The notes below the pieces were generated by a model, which saw only the letters and a program-made list of their open reading frames with translations, made no database searches and was not told where the DNA came from. A program made the position numbers and the translations under genes. Shown here piece after piece: positions 1-11,622 of a DNA stretch of 64,000 nt. The DNA is from Cladosporium sp. IMV 00045. Lineage: Eukaryota > Ascomycota > Dothideomycetes > Cladosporiales > Cladosporiaceae. The stretch spans positions 124,001 through 188,000 of the forward strand of contig MSJI02000894.1 of the NCBI GenBank assembly GCA_001931905.2, given 5' to 3'. The number at the start of each line of letters is the position of its first letter. Position 1 is the first letter of the stretch.

Positions 1-2537
1 GCTTGCCGTTGACCTGGAATTTTATGATTAGCAAAACGAAACCTGGAGTGAGGCTTGAATCCCTTACCATAATGCTGCCTTCAATGCGTCCACTGTCTTT
101 CCTTTGTGCAAGAACATCCATCAAAGTCGTCTTGCCAGCACCCGAACTGCCCATCAAAGCAACCAATTGACCCGGCAGTACGTAGCCCGATACAGCTTGC
201 AGTAGTTGCTTCTCTTTGCCCTCGTGATGGACAAAGTAGTTGATGTTCTCGAAAGTGAAGGTTGTTTCGCCGATGGAGACGTGGCCGTTCGCCCCAGAGC
301 TCCGACTTGAGCTATCCTCGATCGTCTTCTCGGGGTCATTCGATCGAGCCAACTCCTTCTGCCGACTCCTTTGGTCGAACAAAACTCTTGATCCAGCACT
401 AATCGACAGATTTAGTTCAAAGCCGACTGCGGCCATGAAAGCCCAGAAAAGCCAGAATGCAACGATGATACCAAAGTTACGCCAGATAATGCCACTAGAT
501 GCGTTGTACTGCACATTCACATAAGACTCGCCACTGATGGTGCTGGCGCCAGTGGAAGTACCAGCCACGGTACAGCTTCGAAATGCATCGTCAGTGTATG
601 AAGGACCGAAAGGAACGTAATCTGGTGCCACGCAGGCGAGCTGGCGGTCACCCATCTCGGTAGCCAATAGAGCCTGCAAGCAAAAACTCGCCGGGTTAAT
701 GTATGAGATCCACCGGAACCAAACGTGCATCTCCGGTTGCGGGATTAAATATCCAGCGTATATCATGATCCCCATGATACATATGCCAGCAATCTGGGAG
801 GCAATACCAAAGTGTCGGCACCACGCGCCGATCATTCGGAAGAAAGACAAGAAGCAGAGTATCATGGCCAGCAAGAGGATCCACTGTGTGAAGAATTTGC
901 CTGCATCGTAGACGAAGCCTACCATGAAGTAGTAAACAATCTCGAACAAGCTGAGTGTTATGATTGCAATAGGTATGTCGGTAATGGCGTTGGCAATGGC
1001 GTACGCCGACGGCCGCGTGAACGCAAGACGTTTGTGTCGGGAGACAATGGGACGGCCTTGAAACGATGCCTCGATCTCCGACATTGCATTGAGGCCGAAC
1101 AACAATATCGGAAAGAACAATGCTCCAGGCCTGGGAAAGATCGATGAGCTGTCGTTTTGCAAGTTGTAGAAGAGGGACGCCGTGACCAGTGACATGATTA
1201 AGGCGGAGGCGATGTTTAGAATGTTCGTCAGGCGATCACCCCAGATAATCTGAAACTGTCGTTTGGTGCATGCCACAATTTGTCGTCCAAGAGAGACTTG
1301 GTATGGACTCTTCTGTCGTGATAGCCAAGAAGACAATGAGCGATTCTTCTCAAATTTCCGGACCTGTTTCAAATCTTCCACTTCTTGCTGTAGAGATTTG
1401 TCCGTAACTGCGACAGCGTGGGCGTTCAGGCTGCGCAGGACGTCATTCGCCTGGAAGCGGGCAGCAAATTCATCAACTGTCACGGGCACGGAGCTTTCGA
1501 ATCCCGGTTTGATCTGTCTTTCGGTAGGGACAGAAACGGATGTAAGGAAGTCGGCAACGTTGGCGCCTGGAGCACACACGAACCCCATGTCTTCGAAGTA
1601 GGCTTTTGCTGCCGATACAGGACCATAGTAGATTTGCCGGCCTTCTGCGAGTACGAGAACTTTGTCAAACTGGCCAAAGATGCCATTACCAGCTTGGTAT
1701 AGTGTGGCAATGATAGTCTTTCGCTCTTCGTCCGCTGCTTTCCGCAGCACTTTGGCGAAGTCTAGGGCATTGCTGGCGTCCAGGCCACGGGTCGAGTTGT
1801 CCCAGCATTGTACCGGTGCTGTAGATGCCAGCACTTCAGCCAGAGATACGCGTTTCCTTTCACCACCGGAGACACCGCGAAGGAATTCGTTGCCTACGAC
1901 AGTATCTGATGTGTGTGCAATAGAGAGGGAGTCCAGAATCGAGGATGTCTTGTGTGCTCTGTAAGCGTTGCTTTCGCTCAGGTGGTCAGGTCTCGAACCA
2001 GGTAGTTTCGCCGATGAAGCGAATCCGAGTGTTTCAGCAACTTTCAATGTGGGAAAATGGAGATCCTCTTCCGTGTTCATGACAATCTGGTGTCGGAATT
2101 GTTCTGCTTCCCGAGGGCCAGCATTGCCATACCATATATCCCCGGAGACACTTTCGAACTCCGCTCGGGTATTGGAAAAGATTTTGAGTAGACTGGTAGT
2201 ACCTGATCCAGGCCGACCGAGGACGAGGAGCTAGACTGTGTGTCAGATTCGGTGGCGATAAGGGAAAAATGTCAGCAATCTTACCATTTCACCTGGCCTC
2301 ACCTGGCCTGAGACACCTTGCAAAATGTGCTTAAATGCCTGTCAGCTAATAGCTCCTATTGGCCATGATTGAGTACAGAAGACATACCCTCAAAGGCCGT
2401 CGATTCTTTTTGAAGGACGGAATAAGGTCCAAGACGACTGAAGCCACTGTCGAGCCATAGTTCTCCCCTAAGCTTGCGACCTGTACGGATACATCGTTGA
2501 ACGTGACAGTCAGACGCTTTTTCACCGAGTCTGTCAT
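1..2537 (-). CDS. PDR-type ABC-G multidrug exporter, 3' part outside window
   Basis: Full-size fungal ABC-G (pleiotropic drug resistance) plasma-membrane exporter with NBD-TMD-NBD-TMD order. Start ATG at 2537, just before the sequence TDSVKKRLTVTF. Three introns are visible: about 2391-2343, about 2288-2233, and 67-14 (54 nt, so it also reads through in frame). Seen: NBD1 Walker A GRPGSGTTSLLK, signature VSGGERKRVSLAE and a Walker B ending in the PDR-type TRGLDAS; a first membrane block between about 1300 and 640; and NBD2 Walker A MGSSGAGKTTLMD near 130-170. The N-terminal region before NBD1 is shorter than in many PDR proteins. The rest of NBD2 and TMD2 lie beyond position 1. It faces a Zn2Cys6 regulator across about 0.8 kb, so co-regulation is possible. 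The substrate cannot be inferred. Confidence 0.9.
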
Positions 2538-3321
2538 CTTTGTGAGCCTTTGCAATGCAAAATGAAGAAGAGTACTGCTCACTCTGCTCTGAGAAATGAT
2601 ATAAAAGTAGTACTCACTCCAGGTAGGTGGGTCAGGTACGGAAAGCTTGTCCGGGTTTACGCAGAAAAAGTATCATGTCAGATAGGGATCGTGGTGATCC
2701 AAGCTTGATCAGTAATAGATGTGAAAGGCCTGTTTGTTGGCGAAGAGACTTGAGTTCATTGCATCGGATGTATAGGGCCGCGGATTTACGGTATCCGACG
2801 CAGGCCCTCCGCCGCAAGAGCATCAGCGGCGTTATCTCTCAGGCAGATGCGTAACCATAGATCCACCTTTTCGGCCGGTAACAATGTTGACAGAAACGGA
2901 TGATACTCATTACTACTCGGATCATGCCCTTTGTATCGTTGGATCAGCAAAGCAAAAGGCCGAGAAACAGTGCCTGCTGAATGGATAAGGGGAGCATCCC
3001 GCACAAACGTTTTCCCTTGCTGTCGGCTTAGTTGACGAAAGCCTCGTCCCAAGTCGCATATTTGACAGGCTTGAATCAGAGGCAATACTCCAGTTTTTCT
3101 TGATGAGTGGTACAGGGCAAGATTATTGAAGTACATGTAATGTGATGCTTGTGTGGTGATAGGCTCATCCTTCCTTCATTGCCGCGTGTCCTTCCGGGCT
3201 TTCCTTTGCCAAGCATAGACTTCACCGCCCGGATTTACGGATTTACGAATGTCGTCTGGAAAGGGATCTCTTTACCGACTTGTGCATTTCTCATCAGGTG
3301 TGTGACAGACTCAATGTCGAC
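2538..3321. other. Divergent intergenic region
   Basis: This is the shared upstream region of the ABC-G exporter and the Zn2Cys6 regulator. I see no gene, repeat or clear operator in it. Short open frames here lack family resemblance. Confidence 0.6.
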
Positions 3322-5600
3322 ATGTCCACTTCCTCCGCCAACAAGATTTCCAAGGCTTGTGAGCCCTGTCGTCGCCGCAAAATCCGATGCAATGGGCTCC
3401 AGCCATGTGGCACTTGTCGAACGCAACCAGCGCAGTGCATCTACCGCGCCAAAGCAAGAGACCGCAGGTCCGCGGTGGCAAGGACCGCCTCTCCGTGCAA
3501 CGTGAACTCGCCCGGTCGACATCTAGAGTCGACAGCAGATGATCATCAGCGCCCAGAGCCTGATCAACAACCCCGTGATATAGCTGACCCCAAAGTCTAT
3601 CACGGTATCACCGCCACCCACACGAGTGGAGCGGACTCAGGAGAATGCGCTCAACTCTTCTACGGGCCATCCTCAAACTTCGCATTCCTTCAACAACTCC
3701 ACAGGAGCATCCTGAAATGCGGCGGCGCGGGACGGCAGCCTATGCCATCCGACGAACGTGAGGGCGGCGAAGGTCTCGACATGTTTGTGCAGCGATCGAT
3801 CTTCTTCGGCACACAATCCAGGATTTCCTCTGCACATGCCATGGCTTCGGGTTCCATTACTGAAGCTGTACCATTTTTGCAGGCGTCCTTATTCCTGTCC
3901 AACTTCACCGCTATGAGCCTACCCATACTCCCGTTGTTCAGCAAGCAAGAGCTCGAAGATCTTTTGCACGAGCTTTACTCGGAGGAAGAACAGACAGGTT
4001 TGCGTTGTCAGCAAAAGGCGTTGACTTTGGCTGTTTTGGCTGTTGGTGCTTTGTCTACTGCCCATACCGATAAAGCTGAATTTCTATACGAGCAAGCAAA
4101 GATCGCAGCAGCACCTTTTGATGAAGCAGTAACCCTGACTATGATCCAATTCTCCATCACACTCGGTGATTACCAAATCAACATGGGGAGACCGAACTCG
4201 GCTTACTTACATCTTGGGATTGCTGTCAGAAAAGCATTCGCAATGGGTTTGAACAGACAGGCTGCTGGCACATCATCCAATGACAGTCTAACACAGAAAC
4301 GTCGCTCAACGATGTGGTGTCTTTATTTCCACGAAAGGTATAGTCGGTACTTCGAGCCAGTGGATCTTCAGCTGACCCAAATTTAGATGGCATTCGTTGG
4401 CGATGGGAAGGCATGCTGCTCTGAAAATGGGCGACATCACTTGCCGCTTCCCAGTCAATGAGCCCGTCCTTGTCAGCTTATGTGAGATCGCTCGTATAGC
4501 CGAAGAAAATGCTGAAGTCATGTATCTTCGCAAATCGAAATCTTTACGCATGTTATTCACTGCGGCGGAAAAGACACATGCTCAACTTCGTCACATCGCC
4601 GAGCAAGCGGGTTTGGCATCATCACCCGACGGCGACAAGGATGGCCAACCAAGCTCGGTTGCGAGCCTCCATTTGCATAATTGTAATCGATGAGTAATCA
4701 ACCAGCTTTACTCTCTTCTGGCACTGACGCGAATACAGTATACTATCACGCAGTCTTGTTGAATTTTAGGCCATTTCTCGTAGCTGAAGCCCTGGTTCCT
4801 AACCAGCAAGGCTTTCAACCTATGTGGCTCAGAGAGGCGTGCCGACATGCGGTGAATGCTGCACAGGATTCACTTGTTTTCATAAGCTCCAAGTTTACCT
4901 TAAATGAGGTATGCAGAGTATGTCTGTCTAGTTCTCTTGCTGTTGTCTTTCCTCGCCTCAAATTAACCTCGCCGGACTAGACAGAGGGTTCCTATTCCAG
5001 CTTGATATGAGAGAAAGCTGACCAGAATCACAGGGTTGTAGGCTGACGGCATTCTTCATTGAGTCGGATTGTGCTGTGGTTCTATACGATACTTTCTGGC
5101 ACCCCTCCAAGTATGCGTACAATTTGGACTATATCAACATGGGCTTGCGATGCCTTGAGGAGATGGTCAATGATCAACCCATCACAAACGCCAGACAGTC
5201 GATCAGGCAAATCCTCAAAGCGGTCGAGCAAGCTATATTCACAAACACGGAGGATCGCACGAATCTTGTCACGGCCATCGAGGCACAAAATCAAGGCACA
5301 GATCGGCAACCCGCGCCCGCCCAGTCAAGCATTCACTTCCCGTCGTTCGCCAACAATATCTCGCCATCGTCCACGGACGACTTCATCTACTTCAACAGCC
5401 GCTATAACCGTGCGGAACATCATACAATTACCCACAGCGGTGAGCCGAGTTCATCAGGCGTACCGCCATTTCACTCGGCAACTTGGGTGGACGATCCCAT
5501 GTCCTCACTGGATTTCGACGTTTTGACAACAGACCTGTTCAACTTTCTCCCAGCGCCCATGGAAGATAATGGCAACGACCTTGATGTTTCTCAGGGCTGA
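3322..5600 (+). CDS. Zn2Cys6 transcription factor with fungal-specific middle domain
   Basis: Nuclear DNA-binding regulator. Start ATG at 3322 lies 10 residues before the zinc cluster, which has C-x2-C-x6-C-x5-C-x2-C-x6-C spacing (first pair in ACEPC, last Cys in QCIY). A fungal_trans-like region follows (AYLHLGIAVRKAFAMGLNR and later HAVLLNFRPFLVAEAL). Introns: 4338-4386 and 4683-4738 are well supported by frame and splice sites. A third interruption between about 4905 and 5042 is needed to reach the last exon (ESDCAVVLYDTFWHPSKY), but its exact borders, or a micro-exon inside it, are uncertain. It is divergent from the ABC-G exporter and may control it. Targets are unknown. Confidence 0.85.
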
Positions 5601-6440
5601 GCCAGATACTGGACGGCTAATCCTCAAGCCACGCATCCCAACCGTGCAAAGCCACGATTCGAGAATATGCTGGAAACCGAGCATCATCACGTGGACATCC
5701 GGATGATCTGAATCTCTGCCCCCATACACAGCTCATACACCAATGCAGTTTCACTGAACGAGGCAATGCTTTTGATCACTGTGGCTCATGAGAGACTACA
5801 GCAGTCGTAACCTCATGTGGCTTGTGTGTGTGGCGGACCGGAGTCGCGAATGCGGGCTGAAAGCAGACATATGCATGCATGAAGGTGTGGCCTCCGCGTC
5901 AGCCAAGCCAACATACTACCCAACCACCGTACTACGTTTGTCTCGCCGGAATCATGCTTACTCATGCATGCGCCATAATGTGTTGGGCATCAGCCACTTT
6001 AGCAGCCACTTGTGCGTTGCTCTGACGTCGCTCTCTTAGTTTGACACATTAATGATCGTTGAACCAGGATATTTTCCTCGCCAAGGATTTTAGTGGCATA
6101 AAAGCCTGACATCACGTTCAAAACTTTCGCATCTGTACAGTGTGCTGCCTTTCCGGAAATTGTGGCATCGTGGCGAGACTCGGATGAATCTGGAGCTTTT
6201 GGAGGCTGAGCGTCTTCATCAGGCTGAGCCTTGACGTGAGTGCAGCACGATGGACGGCCAGTGTGAGAATCTAGACGCGAGCCTCATCCGAGCCTCATCT
6301 TGCCTCTCACTCGTCGCGGGATGATAAACTTGTCAAAGCCCAGACAGATCTACTTCTGTTTCGACTTCCAACTTCGAGCCGCCTGAATTTATTGTTCTCC
6401 GACAGAAGCAACAATACACCACACTGAATAGGATTGGCAA
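5601..6440. other. Intergenic region
   Basis: No supported gene. It contains a CATGCATGCATG-like stretch near 5873 and otherwise ordinary sequence. Confidence 0.5.
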
Positions 6441-7221
6441 ATGGTGGGCCTCATAGCGTGTGAGGCAGGCAACTGCTCGTGCTCAAATGCACTTGATGAG
6501 ACTTGTGGTTTTGAAGCGGACCCTGATATCGTGAGTATACTCCCAGTGTGAACGAATATAGACAGAACGCTGACTCACTTCCAACTGCAGGCAGGAATAG
6601 GAGTAAGTTTAGGCTCAAATACACATGAAGATTACACCTCTGGCTAACCATCAATAGGTGCTGCTGTCGTTCATGATAACAGCATGCCTAACGTATGCGA
6701 TCGTACTGGTCGCGTACTACTTTGTGCAAACTGGTTACAGTGCTGGATACATTAATCAGCTGGGTAAGACTGTCGCTGTGTCGTTGCCACGGAATAGACG
6801 AGAGATATCGGATTCTTCGACGAACGTTTCTGGACAACGTGACGATTGCAACAGTCCAACGTTCGACGTCGCTTGGGACCTACCAGAACCTGAAACAACG
6901 TCGTGGATCACTGGGATCGTGATCACCAGTGAGACAGAGACAGGCCCGAATACCCAGCGCCGCGTCATTGCAACAGACACTACCACCTATACGCTCAAAC
7001 CTCCAAGCTCGAGTGGCGATGCGTGGACGCGAGTCTCCCTCTATCCTTCCGGGTGCAGTTTCCGTCCCAAAAACGCTACGTACTACTTCGGATGCCAGGC
7101 ACCAGATGGCGGATGGGAGTTGGAAGACAAGCTATATGGCTCTTCGACATTTAGGTCCTCTATGCTCATGGCGTTGCTCGGATCCTATGTTGTGTGGACG
7201 TACCTGGCGGTCTGGTTGTGA
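6441..7221 (+). CDS. Small predicted membrane protein with a 12-nt micro-exon
   Basis: Function not recognised. Start ATG at 6441. Exon 1 (6441-6530) gives a short Cys-rich N-terminus ending in EADPDI. A 12-nt exon (6591-6602) adds AGIG, and exon 3 starts at 6658 with VLLSFMITACLTYAIV, so a transmembrane helix begins right after the splice. Introns are 6531-6590 and 6603-6657, both GT-AG. The pattern 'xxDPDIAGIGV' followed by a helix occurs in uncharacterised ascomycete membrane proteins. A second hydrophobic stretch lies near the end (SSMLMALLGSYVVWTYLAVWL). The stop used is 7219-7221. An additional 3' exon from about 7292 is open and protein-like, but I found no convincing donor for it. Confidence 0.6.
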
Positions 7222-7861
7222 TTGCCCTTTCCTTCTGTCTGAATGTAAATCTCTATACAGACTGTTTTACTCTTTGATGATCTATTGCAGGCGGTGATGT
7301 GCGTTCACAAGGGGCATCCCGTTGATCGAGACTATTCGAGCCAGGAAAAGGAGCAGGGTGCAGCGAAGGAGTTGGCCTACGATGATGGGCCTCGGGAACA
7401 CGATTTTAGCAAGTGCGCCTGCATATTCTATTACCTGACATAAAGACAAGGCTTTTATCGACGGTTCACTTTGCCGATGCTGAGCCACGCCGTGCAATGT
7501 CAGAGCCAAGATTTGAACGTTCACTTACGTCGGAAAGGGCGGCAAGAATTGTCATCCGAGGGCTCTCATCAGAAGGCCTTCATGGACAGGCACAATGCAA
7601 AGGCATGGAGAAAATATCAGTAGTCAACGAGGCTACCATTAGTCAAAGACCCAGTCACGCATTCTGTATGCAGGCATGCCAAGCTCGTTCAGCCCTCGGC
7701 CACATAAAAGCGGGGCGGGGCGCAGTGAGAGGGATGACAATTACCTCTCGATTCTGACTGCTGACGCTTTGTCATGTTCAAGACTATAAGTGATGATTTC
7801 AATCAAGACTTCAGCCGTGCCATAATGGAACGAAAACGAAGCAAGATTACACTCATACGAC
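7222..7861. other. Intergenic region
   Basis: The part from 7292 to about 7440 is open in frame with a possible last exon of the membrane-protein gene. Otherwise nothing is supported. Confidence 0.4.
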
Positions 7862-9242
7862 ATGGATGGGTCTCCAGACACCCGGTCATTGGGCTCCAGA
7901 TCCCCCTGGGTTCTTCGACAGAAGAGGGCCCATCAGAAATCCCGGAATGGCTGTCTAACTTGCAAGAGGCGACGGGTCAAGGTATGCTGTGGTTGCACTT
8001 CCGAAAGAACATGCAAAATAGCTCATTTCACTCTAGTGTGATGAAACGCTTCCGCAGTGTAAGGTATGCTCTACGCGAGGCATTCGCTGCGAGTATGCCG
8101 AGCCGAAAGAATCCCACACTCAAAACCGAACCAATCGCACGCTACCCAATTTATTCACGCCAAATCCTTCTCAGGGTTCTGTGTTCGTTCCAGAATCCCA
8201 GGCAGAGCCTCCAAAGGTGGCTAGGCAGGCACCGGACGCCCTCTTGTGGCAGCATTACCTGGCTCATGCGGGACAAACGATAGCCACGACAAGTACAGAT
8301 CCCCGCCATACCCGGATGTGGGCCACTGCAATACCTGCGATCGCATTCAGTCACTCTACCACGTCACACGCCATGAAAGCTTTCAGTGCGTTCTGTCTAA
8401 GTGCCTCACTGCACACGAAACCCAGCGTCTACGATTTTCGCGCTACGGCGGAGTTGCATTACTTCCAGTCGGTCAAATCATTAAGGCTTTCACTTCAATC
8501 CGTTGACAAGGTCAGCGCCGACGCAGTACTTGCCTGTGCGATGATCCTGATCCCTTGCGGTCTCGCTCTGGTGCAGCACACGGAGGGCTTGTCTGACGTG
8601 CAGGACTGGCTCCACCATCTACGTGGATGGAGGGCTTTGGGCTCGACAATATACGCATCCAGTCCCCAAGTTGACTCAGCAGCCAGCCTCATACCATATC
8701 CACAACCGGGTATCCCGGACCTTCCGTCTTTGCCAAAGGCGACCCGTGATACCACTTACCCCTGGTCTTCATCAGATCCTTTCATTCATCAAATCGACCG
8801 CACGCGGCGAAATGCGATGGAAGGCCTTAGTACCATGATTAGATCTCTCTGCTCTGATTACGACAGCAAGCTTTTAGAGCCTTACGTGGCTGCAATCGCA
8901 TCGCTTGAGCACGTCATGGACTACGTTCTGCATCACCAGGTCACGAATCTGTTCAGGGCTGTATTCACATGGCCAATATACATGAGGCCAAGTTTTGTGC
9001 AGCTTCTGTCCAAGCACGACTACCTTGCGGAGGCCATATACGCTCACTGGCTAGTTATTGTCATGATCGTCGAGGATTTGTGGTGGCTCAGGGGCTTTGG
9101 TTCGAAGCAGATTGTGAATTTAGCGAAGCATTCCAAATTTCTGAGCCATCCCGGATCTGAGTTGTTGAGGTGGCCTGTCGAGATGCAGAATCTGTGGTGC
9201 GGTCGATCAAGCGACGGCATTGTACAAGCAAAACTATCGTAG
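7862..9242 (+). CDS. Zn2Cys6 transcription factor, C6 finger plus fungal-specific domain
   Basis: Nuclear regulator of about 441 residues. The start ATG at 7862 is chosen because it opens the frame that runs into the zinc cluster. The intron 7982-8036 splits the cluster: exon 1 ends in GCLTCKRRRVK and exon 2 begins with CDETLPQCKVCSTRGIRC, giving C-x2-C-x6-C-x6-C-x2-C-x6-C. The long C-terminal part resembles the helical middle region of UPC2-like C6 proteins (DFRATAELHYFQSVKSLRLSL and ALLWQHYLAHAG). The stop is TAG at 9240-9242. Gene order does not indicate a target; the downstream neighbours are a secreted hydrolase and a GH2 enzyme on the same strand. Confidence 0.87.
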
Positions 9243-9723
9243 TATGAGCGAAGCTTTTTATTGCGAATTAATTTTCATTCTCGAAGAAACCGAGGCGATT
9301 GGCGTTGATACGTCTCGATTAAGAGAATACGTCGATACTAGTTTAATCTGATTCCCCATTTTGCATGGCTCGCTTTCGGGTTCGTTCAGCCGCAATTGCA
9401 TGGCTTGATAGCGCAATGATGACCATACCGGAAGTGTTCTCATTCCTCACTTGTCTTCCAAATCTTTTGTCTGCACAGCCACGACTCCGGAAAATCGACA
9501 GTCACACTGATCTGCATTCGGTTTCGTTCATTCGGCTGATCATTGACATCAGTGAGGCTGAGTCCATCGAATGCGATGACGCTAAGACCATACACACTCG
9601 AAGCAGATAAATACTGCAAGATGCCTCTGATTGTAACAAAAGGCAATCACCCAGACCTCAACCAACAGAACACTCAAAATTACTCGACATTTCCCTGCAC
9701 AACATCGCGGCTTTTCTCCCCCA
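9243..9723. other. Intergenic region
   Basis: No gene or repeat recognised. It includes the promoter of the downstream hydrolase gene. Confidence 0.5.
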
Positions 9724-10911
9724 ATGGCATCGCTCATCATCACCTTGGGCGTTTGGGTCCTCCTCCATCGCCGCACTTCAGCTGCACCTACCCTGGCCTC
9801 TTCGAGAGAGCATGGATTCTGCAGTCAAGCTTTGATTCCCATATCGGCGACTGCGAACAGTGCGATCTACGACTTACCAACTGTCAATACCGACATTGAA
9901 GCCGCCGCTTGGGCTATCAGAGACGCCACTCGGACGACAACGCAGGGTCTCGCCAACATCGTTCGGAATACGACGACTTCTGGAACCTTCAACATTCACG
10001 TGCAGCTATGCACGCCCAAGACTTCGAAGGGCCATGATACTTTGCAGATTGCTAGCCATGGCGTACACTACGATTCGAGATACTGGGACTCGACATACCA
10101 ACCCGAAAAGTATTCTTATGTCAATGCGGCGCTCGAAGCTGGTTACTCCATTCTCACTTACGACAGACTTGGTGTTGGGAAGTCGGACATTCTGGATGCA
10201 TACCATGACGTTCAGGCGCCGTTGGAGCTGGAGATTCTTCGACAACTTACCTTGATGGCTCGCAACGGAACTCTGCACAACAGACTTGCCAGCTCAAATG
10301 GTCATCACTCAATTGTTGACAGGCCCAACAAGGTCGTCCATGTCGGTCACAGCTTCGGATCCATTCTCACTTCCTCCTTCATTGCCAACTATGGTCCTCT
10401 GAGCGACGGCGCAATCCTCACCGGATACCTGTTGACCCAAAATCTCGGCAGTGCTGGTGCGACATCTTGGGCTGTGCAAGCTCCGAGCTCAAGCTCACCG
10501 TCCTTCGACCGTCCAAGTGGCTATGTTGCATGTAGCAAGACTGGGATCCAGAATGTATTCTTCGGTGGCGACCCTCATACCGCTTATACACCTGCTTTGT
10601 TGGACTACGGCAACAGTCTGAAACAGCCCGTGCCGGTTGGAGAGCTTGCATCAGCCTTCTGGATCATCGGGAATTATGGACCATCTTTCCAGGCTCCCTT
10701 GCAATACTTCTTGCCCGAGAACGACTTCTACATCTGCCGGGGAGACTGCAAGGGACTTGCCAACATGACGGATCTTGAGGCCACTTACCCAAACGCTGCA
10801 GCTATCGAGGTCGCCCTCCATCCAAACACGGGTCACGCTTTGACGTTGCACCATAATGCTACCGCTGGCTTCCATGTCATGTTCGACTTTTTGAAGCGTC
10901 ATGGGCTTTGA
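9724..10911 (+). CDS. Secreted alpha/beta-hydrolase
   Basis: Intronless gene of 395 residues. The N-terminus (MASLIITLGVWVLLHRRTSA) looks like a signal peptide with cleavage near AxA, so secretion is likely. The alpha/beta-hydrolase fold is supported by the nucleophile elbow GHSFGS (Ser about residue 210), an upstream SILTYDRLGVGKSD strand-turn typical of the oxyanion region, and a C-terminal NTGHALTLHH that supplies the catalytic His. Several Asn-x-Ser/Thr sites and Cys residues fit an extracellular enzyme. The substrate is not evident; fungal relatives are annotated only as hydrolases or lipase-like. The following gene is also a secreted hydrolase on the same strand. Confidence 0.85.
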   Translation: MASLIITLGVWVLLHRRTSAAPTLASSREHGFCSQALIPISATANSAIYDLPTVNTDIEAAAWAIRDATRTTTQGLANIVRNTTTSGTFNIHVQLCTPKTSKGHDTLQIASHGVHYDSRYWDSTYQPEKYSYVNAALEAGYSILTYDRLGVGKSDILDAYHDVQAPLELEILRQLTLMARNGTLHNRLASSNGHHSIVDRPNKVVHVGHSFGSILTSSFIANYGPLSDGAILTGYLLTQNLGSAGATSWAVQAPSSSSPSFDRPSGYVACSKTGIQNVFFGGDPHTAYTPALLDYGNSLKQPVPVGELASAFWIIGNYGPSFQAPLQYFLPENDFYICRGDCKGLANMTDLEATYPNAAAIEVALHPNTGHALTLHHNATAGFHVMFDFLKRHGL

Positions 10912-11622
10912 GGATTATGAGGTCGGATGAAGTTGCGGTTGCCGCAGAGCCCCTCCTCCTATATTTATTCCTTTTCTTAGGTACAATAGACAGTGAATCA
11001 AACTAGACTTGCATCAATGGAGAGGGTCTGATTCCATCTCGCTTCTACCTGAGGCCGTCCCGGTCTGCAACAATGCCACCGGTGGGATAGTCGGATGCCG
11101 GGGCTTAGCATGATGGTTGCGTCTCTCACACAGTCTGAACATGATCACTCGCGAATCTTCGGCAAACCTCGCGATCAACATGAGACTCGAATAAAACCAG
11201 GTGCCCATCTCCCTCCCCATGGAGTCTCCGCGTTTGCTCCACACCTCGGCCCCATTCACAAACCGAAAATCATAACGAGTCAGGTCAAAATGTTGCATTC
11301 TACGATGCCGTAACTACATTCCGATCTCTCGATGGCCATGACCCCGCAGTTCTTCTTGGCTTCACTCATCATTGTCGGCGTGAGTTTGCTATGAAATTTT
11401 CCGTATCCTATGATATAGAAGAACAGCCATCCTACGCAGCAGATCGACCATTCGCCGATGAGGGGATGAAGGAGCGTATCAATCGCCGAGTGTTGATCAC
11501 ACATCTTAACAGCGAATTTGTATATATCTCAGACGCCCAAAGGCGCAATGGCACAACGATATCAGAGGCGACACCTTTCTGTGGCGCATTACATTGCGTA
11601 TCAACATCGCTTTTAGTTCAAA
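10912..11622. other. Intergenic region
   Basis: No gene supported. It serves as the terminator region of the hydrolase and promoter of the GH2 gene. Short open frames here do not resemble known families. Confidence 0.5.
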
